Source: Acidimicrobiia bacterium
Lineage (GTDB): Bacteria > Actinomycetota > Acidimicrobiia > Spongiisociales > ZC4RG35
Direction of reading: 5' to 3'
DNA length: 5,400 nucleotides
Assembly: GCA_025929005.1 (NCBI GenBank)
Contig: JAICND010000130.1
Location: 1-5,400, forward strand
Below the pieces are notes generated by a model, which saw nothing but the letters and a program-made list of their open reading frames with translations, was not told the origin of the DNA and ran no database searches. Below are positions 1-5,400 of this stretch, piece after piece. Each line of letters opens with the position of its first letter. Within the stretch, counting starts at the first letter, position 1. Made by a program: the position numbers and the translations under genes.

Positions 1-198
1 GAGCTGGCGGATTTCAGCCCCTCACCAGAGATTCACGTTGAAGGCGATCTGGCCTGGCTCTCGATGGAGGGCCGGTTCGACTTTGGGGCCAGGAGCCACT
101 TGGGCCGGTGGACCTGTGTCTTGAAGAACTTTGGCGGTGACGATTGGAAGATCGTCCACTCCCACTTCTCGGTCCCCGAAGGTGGCAGAACTCCCTAG
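1..198 (+). CDS. C-terminal part of an NTF2/SnoaL-like family protein (5' end outside window)
   Basis: The frame is open from base 1 to a TAG at 196-198 and gives 65 residues with no start, so the N-terminus lies to the left. The fragment has alternating beta strands ending in a segment where a Trp-Lys-Ile-Val pair of strands is followed by His-Ser-His-Phe-Ser-x-Pro. That ending, and the upstream Gly-Arg-Trp-Thr-x-Val-Leu strand, are typical of the last two strands of SnoaL_3/DUF4440-type NTF2-like proteins (usually about 120-150 residues), so roughly half the protein is present. Family members are small cytoplasmic cone-shaped alpha+beta proteins. Some are enzymes or ligand-binding domains, but most have no known substrate, and none can be assigned here. 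It ends 9 bases before the stop of the convergent cyclase-like gene. The family call rests on the C-terminal motif only; the coding call itself is firm because codon third positions are GC-rich and the reading frame is clean. Confidence 0.6.
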   Translation, partial: ELADFSPSPEIHVEGDLAWLSMEGRFDFGARSHLGRWTCVLKNFGGDDWKIVHSHFSVPEGGRTP

Positions 199-205
199 CT
201 CGATC

Positions 206-230
206 GGTCAGGCTGCGTTGTCGGCTGACC
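206..230. terminator. Possible weak bidirectional hairpin between convergent genes
   Basis: GGTCAG at 206-211 and CTGACC at 225-230 form a perfect 6-bp inverted repeat around a 13-base loop, and up to three further inner pairs are possible with one bulged base. It starts 8 bases after the stop of the left gene and overlaps the stop codon of the minus-strand gene, which is where a shared terminator between convergent genes would lie. There is no T run on either side, so a classical intrinsic terminator is not shown. A 6-bp repeat could also occur by chance. Confidence 0.25.
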
Positions 231-3200
231 CGACTTGCGCGTCGGCCAAGATCGCGTCAGCTCGGCTCCGGTAGCCTCGTCCCGCCTCATCGGAGTCGCC
301 GAGAACGCGCGCCAGCTCCTTGAGAGCTCGCATCTCGTCAAGACGCATCCCCAACCTGACCGCTTCCGCCAGGCTCTCCTCAAGGGTACCGATGGCCCGA
401 GTGCGTCTTCCCTGCAGCTCCTCATAGAGGCCTCGCCACAAGAGCAAGCGTGGTCGCCCGATGGGAAACACACGGGCATATCGCTTCAACATGCGGAGAG
501 CTCTTTGTAGCTGTCGCTGCATGTCTCGATCGAAGGGGGCTAATCGCCAGGCCCCGGCATAGACCTCGGCGGGCGCTGCGTAGGCCGCAATAGTCGAGTA
601 GTTGCTGGGGGGCTGTTTAGAAATTCGGGTCAGCAACATTTCGGCGGCGGTGAGAGCCTTGCGAAGGTTGCCTCGGCGCAGCTCGGCGAGTGACATCAGA
701 CCGAAGGTGTCGTTGATCAGTGCCTGATCCGCGGACCGTTGGTCACGACCCTGGAGGTCTTCGAGCTGATCGATGGCCTGGCGGGCCTCTTCGGCTCGGT
801 TCAGATCCAAGAGGAGGTAGGCGCGGCCCTGCAAGTAGTAGGCGAGCGGTCGATCGGCGTGACGGGCGACCGCCCGCGCACGCAGTTCGTCGGTCAGCTG
901 CAGCCCGCGGGTTATGTCCCCACGCAGATATGCCTGGATCATCAGATTCGACAAACCATCTTCGAGCCGGCGGCCGTCACCCACCTGACTTGAAATCGTC
1001 ACCACCTTCTCCATGAGGCCTTGAGCCCGTTGCCACTCGCCTACCCCTGAGTAATAGAACCCGGCCACCAGGGCAGCCCAGGCTGCCGCCGCTGGATCTC
1101 CCGACTCAGAAGCCTGCAAGGCTCGCTCCAGGTAACGCGATGTCAGTCTTCGCAGGGGCACAAACCCGAAAATGGCGCCGGCGGTGGCCCAACCGCGGAT
1201 CAGCTCGGGTGAGGGACCGGCCGCCTCCGCCAGGTTGAGAGCACGCAGGGAGGCATAAAGCGAGGGGAGGTTTTCGCCGGAGATGTAATGCACCTCCACC
1301 AATCGTTCGTATGCCCGGGATGCCTCCAAGAGCCGCTCGGGTGGTGCACCTGGTTTCGCCTCTTTGGGAGCTTTCATCCGGTACCAGAATTGGAGGAGCA
1401 GCTGCCAGATAACACCGAGAACCATCCCCAGTGAGCTTCGGGGTGGGGCCAGTCCCAGGGCGTTAAGGCCGGCTTCCAAATTCTCGCGGCCCTTGGTGAC
1501 GTCCTCGCTCTGATGGTGAACATAGATCTCCCCGAGTCGGAGTTGCCATACGGCCGCCTTCTCTTTGGGGACATGACGACCATCGCGGGCCAGGCTCACG
1601 GCTCTCGAGTAGAAGGAGATCGCCTCCTGGTAAGCGCCCGCCGCCCAGGCGTTCTCGGCAGCCAGTTCCAAGAATCCCAGCGACTTCGATATTTCGCCGG
1701 CGGCATCCCAATAGCGCGCCAGGGTGGGGTAGTACTGGGCCAGGTTGTCGCCTTGATTGCTCTCGATCCAGACCGCCGCCTTCGCCTGAATCTCACCCCG
1801 CATCGTGCTTGACATCAACTCACCGGCTGCCTGATGCGTCAGTCCGTGCCGGAAACGATAAGTGAGCTCGGGCAATTCCTGGTCCAGTGCCACCAGCCCG
1901 AAGCCCGCCAGATCATCAAGCTGGGCGCGGAGGATCGATTGGTCGAGATGACTGGGATGGACGTCGGCGAGCATTCGCACGCTGAAAGTCCGGCCGAGAA
2001 CGCTCGCCACCAACAGGGTGGTTCGATGGTCTTGAGGCAAGTGATCGAGCCGGCTTATGAGCAACGATTCCACTCGTTCGGGGAAGGCCGCCGCCAGCTG
2101 TTCGGGCTGGCCGAGGAGACGACAGACGCCGTTCTCAACCTTCACGAGACCGCGTTGGACCAGGGTGCCTATTAGCTCCTGTGCGAAGAAGGGGTTTCCT
2201 TCGGCCCTTTCCAGAATCACCGAGCTCAACTCTGGGGGGATATCTTCGACCTCGATGTATTGCTTGATCAGTTCGACCAGGTCGTCATCGTCCATAGGTT
2301 CGATTGTCAGCAGTGCCTCGGGCCGCCCTTCCATGAATGCCTGAACTGGGCCCGGAAGTCTGGGGGAGGAGTCCCCTGCCACCGACGGCTCGCGAGGTCG
2401 GGTTGCTACCACCATCAACAGTGAGGGATGTTGACGGAGAATTGCTTCCACGAGGGTCCAGGAGGCAGAGTCAAGCCATTGGGCGTCGTCGATGATTATC
2501 AACATCACCCCAAGGTTGCCCACCGGCCTCAGGAGGGAGCCGACCATCACGTTGAGAGCGTTGTCGCTTCGGGCCTCAGCTGGTATCCGCCCGGTTAGTT
2601 CGTTCTCGGGGAGTGCGATTGGGAGTACCGGGTTGAGGAGAGGTGCCAGCTCCAGCAACTGGGGCGCATTGGCGAGGTGGCGTTCGAGGGCTTGGCGCAC
2701 CGCCTGCTGCCCGTCGCCGGCGCGGACGCCCAACACTCCGTCGAAGATGTCTTTCCAAACGTGGAGCGGTACCCGGGCGTCTATGGCGTTGCCTGATCCG
2801 GCGAAAGTGGGGATGGCAAGAGCCTCCGCCTGCTCCTTCAAATCGACTAGCAACCTGGACTTGCCGATGCCGGACGGTCCCTGGAGGACCACCATCTGGG
2901 TACGTCCCTCCAGCAACTCATCAAGGTAGGCGCGAAGCCGGCGTCGTTCATTCTCTCTTCCCACGATGTCGGCATGGACCATTCCTTTTGGTATCAGGCC
3001 GGGAGCAGCGGGTTCAGGCCCTACCAACTCCAGAACGTCAGCAGTGCCTGCCGGTTTGAACCGATAGTGGGGGACACCTGCCTCGGCCACCGACGGCGAG
3101 ACCAGTACACGCCCCGAATCGGCTCTCTGCATGAGGGCCGCAGCCTCATTGGCGGCCTGGCCCAAGACTTCGTAAGTCTTGTGGTCGCTGCGACCAAAGA

Positions 3201-4824
3201 CGCCGGCATGCATTTTGCCCTGGCTGATACCTGCCGCAGTGTCACTGATGAAGTCGAGAGAAGGTGGCAGGTCCATAAGGCTTTCGGCGGCCCGCAAGGC
3301 CCGGAGAGAGTCGTCTTCCTGGGCAAGAGGGGCGCCGAACACTGCGTATAGATAGCTGCCCTTGTCTCCGACGATCACCTGCATGATGTAGCCGCCCAGG
3401 GGAATCAGGGCCTTCTGCACCCACTCGATGTAGCTGTTGAGCTTGGTCCCAGCGTCATTGTCGAAGTCATATTGGATTCCGCTGAACCGCACGAACAGTG
3501 TCACCGCCTGTCGCAGTTCGGAGACGAGTTCGCCCTCGCCGCTGGCGATTCGCTGGAACAAGATTGGGTTGATCCATCCCCGGGCCACACTCTCAGCCAG
3601 AGCTGGCACCGTCATCTGCTCGACCGGCTCAGCGATCTTGGAAGCGACACCACTAACGACGGCGAATGATTCCGATTCTGATGTGGGCCGGGACGAGTCG
3701 TGCCGCCAATCGACGATATCGACTTGATCGCGAATCCAACCAACAATCCCGCTGCCGATGAGAACATCGCCAGGTTGGGCCAACCTTTCGGCCGCAGCCA
3801 TACGATCGAGGATTCCACCCGCCAGCACGTCAAAACGTTGGATCCGGGGTACGCCGACCAGGAAGCGGCGAGCCAAGCCGGAGATGACGACGATTTTGAC
3901 CCGCAAGGGTTCGGCCCCCGTCACCGACACGGGTGCTCCCTTACCCAAAGCCTCTTGTGCCGCCAGGGCTGCGGCGGTGGCCCGACGCCCATTGTCGCCG
4001 TCGAACCAGCAGGTCACTCCGTCACCCGCAAACCCGATCACGCTCCCTCCGTATCGATGGACCTCCCCGACCACTGTGGCCAAAACGGAGTTGAGGCGAC
4101 GGGACAATTCCTCGGCCCCACGCTGAGGGCCCAGGGATTCGAGAAGTGATGCGGTGAGAGAGGAGAACTTCGACATGTCCGCGAACAGCACGGCACCGCT
4201 GGTGCGGTCGGGGAGCGGCTGGCCCAACGCCAGGGCGATGCGGCGATCGCGAGGAAGGTAGAGATCGAGCGTGGATTCCCGCACTTCGGACGGCTGGCCG
4301 ATCGGAAAGTTGGAAGGTAGATCGGGATGAACCACATCAAACACCTGCTCGCTCGTGGCCGACTCCCTTAGCCACATCGTGCCCCGATCACGGAAGCTGG
4401 CACCTCCGGGCAGCATCTGACCCTTGGCCACACTCGACGACACCAGGATTTGACCGCCGCGGGAGGCCTTGAGGAGATCCAGCCCGAAGGTGAGGGCTGG
4501 GCCTACAAACCGGCCCTCGATGAGGTGTACATCGCCGCCGTGGACCGCCATCCGAACCGACAATTCATCGGAGCCAGCCCAAGAGAGGCCAAGCAATTGC
4601 CGCTGGGTGTCGATCCCAGCAAGGACCGCCTGCTCCGATGTATCAAAAGCCGCCCCCAACTGCTCGCCGGCAAGCGGAAAGTCGCGCCCATCGTATGCCA
4701 CCGCCGCCTTACGGAAGGCAGTCGAGCACAGCCCCAGCCAGACCGGAACGTCGTCGGGCCGGTCCTCCCAGGCCTGAGGAAGGCCGACTATTTCGGCCAA
4801 CAGGAATGCGCGGAATTCCACCAC
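208..4824 (-). CDS. Giant sAC-like class III cyclase-homology protein: three cyclase domains, STAND/AAA NTPase, TPR tail
   Basis: Product of 1538 residues, probably cytoplasmic. Residues 1-170 are a degenerate cyclase-homology domain (CHD1) ending in a conserved VFDVVHPDLP block. Residues about 205-375 are CHD2 (sAC C1-like), with metal aspartates D216 (in FADMS) and D268 (in FAGDG). Residues about 436-600 are CHD3 (sAC C2-like), with K488 in GDKGSYLY and N559, but Ala at 563 where the family has the transition-state Arg. Residues about 615-890 are an NTPase: Walker A GPSGIGKS 649-656, Walker B IIIDDAQW 776-783, a sensor-like ATRPRE at 807-812 and GNPFFAQEL 876-884. A winged-helix-like linker follows, then TPR-like helical repeats (about 1030-1520). 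In sAC-type enzymes C1 and C2 pair within one chain to convert ATP to cAMP, and the NTPase and TPR parts are thought to be regulatory or for partner binding. The start is GTG at 4824-4822: an in-frame TGA directly precedes it and CHD1 homology begins by residue 4. The gene is intact, with no frameshift. Cyclase activity is uncertain because of residue 563; the domain architecture is secure. Confidence 0.93.
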   Translation of the reverse strand: MVEFRAFLLAEIVGLPQAWEDRPDDVPVWLGLCSTAFRKAAVAYDGRDFPLAGEQLGAAFDTSEQAVLAGIDTQRQLLGLSWAGSDELSVRMAVHGGDVHLIEGRFVGPALTFGLDLLKASRGGQILVSSSVAKGQMLPGGASFRDRGTMWLRESATSEQVFDVVHPDLPSNFPIGQPSEVRESTLDLYLPRDRRIALALGQPLPDRTSGAVLFADMSKFSSLTASLLESLGPQRGAEELSRRLNSVLATVVGEVHRYGGSVIGFAGDGVTCWFDGDNGRRATAAALAAQEALGKGAPVSVTGAEPLRVKIVVISGLARRFLVGVPRIQRFDVLAGGILDRMAAAERLAQPGDVLIGSGIVGWIRDQVDIVDWRHDSSRPTSESESFAVVSGVASKIAEPVEQMTVPALAESVARGWINPILFQRIASGEGELVSELRQAVTLFVRFSGIQYDFDNDAGTKLNSYIEWVQKALIPLGGYIMQVIVGDKGSYLYAVFGAPLAQEDDSLRALRAAESLMDLPPSLDFISDTAAGISQGKMHAGVFGRSDHKTYEVLGQAANEAAALMQRADSGRVLVSPSVAEAGVPHYRFKPAGTADVLELVGPEPAAPGLIPKGMVHADIVGRENERRRLRAYLDELLEGRTQMVVLQGPSGIGKSRLLVDLKEQAEALAIPTFAGSGNAIDARVPLHVWKDIFDGVLGVRAGDGQQAVRQALERHLANAPQLLELAPLLNPVLPIALPENELTGRIPAEARSDNALNVMVGSLLRPVGNLGVMLIIIDDAQWLDSASWTLVEAILRQHPSLLMVVATRPREPSVAGDSSPRLPGPVQAFMEGRPEALLTIEPMDDDDLVELIKQYIEVEDIPPELSSVILERAEGNPFFAQELIGTLVQRGLVKVENGVCRLLGQPEQLAAAFPERVESLLISRLDHLPQDHRTTLLVASVLGRTFSVRMLADVHPSHLDQSILRAQLDDLAGFGLVALDQELPELTYRFRHGLTHQAAGELMSSTMRGEIQAKAAVWIESNQGDNLAQYYPTLARYWDAAGEISKSLGFLELAAENAWAAGAYQEAISFYSRAVSLARDGRHVPKEKAAVWQLRLGEIYVHHQSEDVTKGRENLEAGLNALGLAPPRSSLGMVLGVIWQLLLQFWYRMKAPKEAKPGAPPERLLEASRAYERLVEVHYISGENLPSLYASLRALNLAEAAGPSPELIRGWATAGAIFGFVPLRRLTSRYLERALQASESGDPAAAAWAALVAGFYYSGVGEWQRAQGLMEKVVTISSQVGDGRRLEDGLSNLMIQAYLRGDITRGLQLTDELRARAVARHADRPLAYYLQGRAYLLLDLNRAEEARQAIDQLEDLQGRDQRSADQALINDTFGLMSLAELRRGNLRKALTAAEMLLTRISKQPPSNYSTIAAYAAPAEVYAGAWRLAPFDRDMQRQLQRALRMLKRYARVFPIGRPRLLLWRGLYEELQGRRTRAIGTLEESLAEAVRLGMRLDEMRALKELARVLGDSDEAGRGYRSRADAILADAQVGSADNAA

Positions 4825-4840
4825 TCAACGATACGCCTAG

Positions 4841-4846
4841 TCACCT
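4841..4846 (-). promoter_or_regulatory. Candidate ribosome binding site of the cyclase-like gene
   Basis: On the minus strand this reads AGGTGA, a perfect match to part of the anti-Shine-Dalgarno. It lies 16 bases before the GTG at 4824, longer than the usual 5-10. No other ATG, GTG or TTG in the right frame lies between it and the gene, because an in-frame TGA sits immediately before the GTG. A second in-frame GTG directly follows the first, so translation could begin at either. Confidence 0.4.
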
Positions 4847-4872
4847 GCGACGGCGGCCCGATTGACAGTGTC

Positions 4873-5019
4873 TCAAACCCGACGAGCGCGCAGACCGCGG
4901 ATTCCCAAGGCCAGGATGCCGAGGACGATGAGCACCAAACCGGCCGTGGAGAGAAGCCGCTCCACCGAGTCGAGGGGGGAGGGAATCTTCGGAATCAAAG
5001 CAGCGCCGGAAAGCCACAC
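4873..5019 (-). CDS. Putative small single-pass membrane protein (start uncertain, possible frameshift)
   Basis: Minus-strand frame of 48 codons plus stop from a GTG at 5019 to TGA at 4875-4873. Residues about 26-40 form a strongly hydrophobic segment (GLVLIVLGILALGI), followed at once by an Arg-rich tail (RGLRARRV). This is a typical single transmembrane helix with positive residues on the cytoplasmic side. A short Pro-containing stretch (IPKIPSP) precedes a small amphipathic segment. Third codon positions are GC-rich in this frame, which supports real coding. The GTG has no visible Shine-Dalgarno. The frame is open back to a TGA at 5049-5047, and an ATG at 5050-5048 lies one base out of frame, so the true protein may be about 58 residues from that ATG (see findings). 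It sits 48 bases upstream of the cyclase-like gene on the same strand and could share its transcript. I do not recognise a family, and function is unknown. The competing 69-residue frame from the same ATG is Arg-rich and low-complexity and looks like a shadow. Confidence 0.4.
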   Translation of the reverse strand: MWLSGAALIPKIPSPLDSVERLLSTAGLVLIVLGILALGIRGLRARRV

Positions 5020-5087
5020 GGCGAACCAAGGCGACGTCCGTTTTCGTCATAGGCGATTACTCGTCGTGGTCGTATCCTGACAGCCCG

Positions 5088-5093
5088 TAATCT
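5088..5093 (+). promoter_or_regulatory. Candidate -10 element for leaderless transcription of the lptB-like gene
   Basis: TAATCT fits the TANNNT -10 pattern and ends 7 bases before the GTG at 5101. A transcript started by it would begin at or next to the start codon. No Shine-Dalgarno-like sequence is seen before this GTG, which fits a leaderless message. No convincing -35 box is visible at the expected distance. A six-base degenerate match is weak evidence by itself. Confidence 0.25.
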
Positions 5094-5100
5094 CGGGTCC

Positions 5101-5400
5101 GTGGAAGCCATCCGCACCGAGGGAGTGGGCCGGCTGTTCAAGGCCCGGCGAGGCACCAAGGAAGTCCGTGCTCTCGCTGACATCGATCTCATCGTCCCCA
5201 CCGGCGAGTTCATCGGCTTGCTCGGTCCCAACGGTGCCGGCAAGACCACGAGTTTTTACATGATCGTGGGACTCGTGCGGCCCAACACCGGCAAGGTGTT
5301 TTTCAAGGGCAAGGACATCACGCGCGTCCCGATGTACAAGCGAGCCCGGTTGGGGATGGGGTATCTTTCGCAGGAACCATCGATTTTCCGCAAGCTCACC
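5101..5400 (+). CDS. lptB: LPS export ABC transporter ATP-binding protein LptB-like (3' end outside window)
   Basis: The first 100 residues of an ABC ATPase are present; LptB is about 240 residues, so the signature LSGGE, Walker B and H-loop lie beyond the window. Visible are Walker A GPNGAGKT at 42-49, the LptB-characteristic FYMIVGLVRP at 52-61, a DIT-x-x-PMYKRAR-x-G-x-GYL block at 72-89, the Q-loop Gln91 and QEPSIFRKLT at 91-100. That run from Walker A through the Q-loop is much more specific for LptB than for generic ABC ATPases. In the known system LptB is the cytoplasmic dimeric ATPase that works with LptF and LptG to extract lipopolysaccharide from the inner membrane into the Lpt bridge. 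The GTG start is chosen because homology begins within a few residues and an in-frame TAG at 5050-5052 limits extension; no ATG, GTG or TTG lies between. The N-terminal strand (GTKEVRALADIDL) looks more like LolD/MacB-type ATPases than classical LptB. The gene is divergent from the small membrane ORF. Confidence 0.85.
   Translation, partial: MEAIRTEGVGRLFKARRGTKEVRALADIDLIVPTGEFIGLLGPNGAGKTTSFYMIVGLVRPNTGKVFFKGKDITRVPMYKRARLGMGYLSQEPSIFRKLT

Noticed and set aside
1378..1428. Possible transmembrane helix in the giant protein (residues about 1133-1149)
   Set aside because: The segment is short, contains Gln and Trp, and is embedded in soluble helical repeats. As I recall, similar Leu/Trp-rich helices occur in the same place in soluble relatives, so I treat it as a buried or peripheral helix.
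2492..2929. Plus-strand frame of 145 codons opposite the NTPase module
   Set aside because: It is rich in Ser, Arg, Pro and Thr with no motif, and lies exactly opposite the Walker motifs of the real gene.
3700..4149. Overlapping plus-strand frames of 122 and 149 codons opposite CHD2
   Set aside because: Both overlap each other and a conserved cyclase domain on the other strand, and neither product has any recognisable feature.
4841..5050. 69-codon minus-strand frame from the ATG at 5050
   Set aside because: Its product becomes Arg- and Gly-rich without structure, while the neighbouring frame encodes a clean membrane helix with better codon bias. Only the ATG itself is probably meaningful.
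4450..5052. Plus-strand frame of 200 codons over the 5' end of the cyclase-like gene and the upstream gap
   Set aside because: It is antisense to a well-supported domain, its product is hydrophilic and low-complexity with no recognisable fold, and GC-rich DNA commonly leaves such open antisense frames.
5053..5100. Upstream extension of the lptB-like frame to near-cognate CTG (5077) or ATT (5056)
   Set aside because: The frame is open back to a TAG at 5050-5052, but these codons are rarely used, and the family's N-terminus matches the GTG at 5101.
1..5400. CRISPR array, tRNA, rRNA, insertion sequence or long direct repeats
   Set aside because: No regularly spaced repeats, tRNA-like cloverleaf, transposase motif or terminal inverted repeats were seen on either strand, and the window is almost entirely filled by coding sequence.

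Overview
This is a GC-rich bacterial window with GTG start codons. It is dominated by one very large minus-strand gene, flanked by two plus-strand genes that run off the window ends. The right-edge gene has strong LptB signatures (the ATPase of lipopolysaccharide export), which suggests a diderm (Gram-negative type) bacterium. The giant multidomain cyclase/ATPase is a type common in Actinobacteria, Chloroflexi, Cyanobacteria and Myxobacteria. I cannot fix the phylum from sequence reading alone.

Layout: positions 1-198 (+) hold the C-terminal 65 residues of a probable NTF2/SnoaL-like small alpha+beta protein. It converges, with only 9 bases between stop codons, on the giant gene at 208-4824 (-). 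The giant gene encodes 1538 residues: three cyclase-homology domains in tandem, a STAND/AAA-like NTPase module with intact Walker motifs, and a long TPR-like helical C-terminus. From the second cyclase domain onward this is the architecture of the soluble adenylyl cyclase (sAC/ADCY10-like) family, with an extra degenerate cyclase-like domain at the front. Upstream of it, at about 4873-5050 (-), is a probable small single-pass membrane protein whose start is unclear and may be affected by a one-base frameshift in an A run. At 5101 (+) a divergently transcribed lptB-like gene begins and is cut by the window end after 100 codons.

How they may work together: the small membrane protein lies 48 bases upstream of the cyclase gene on the same strand, so the two could be co-transcribed; this is inference from spacing only. 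The cyclase-like protein reads as a cytoplasmic signalling ATPase with a TPR scaffold. Its composite cyclase site keeps both metal aspartates, the adenine-site lysine and the transition-state asparagine, but lacks the transition-state arginine. Whether it still makes cAMP is therefore the main open question. Nothing in the window links it to lipopolysaccharide export beyond being a divergent neighbour. I saw no RNA genes, mobile elements, CRISPR arrays or long repeats.
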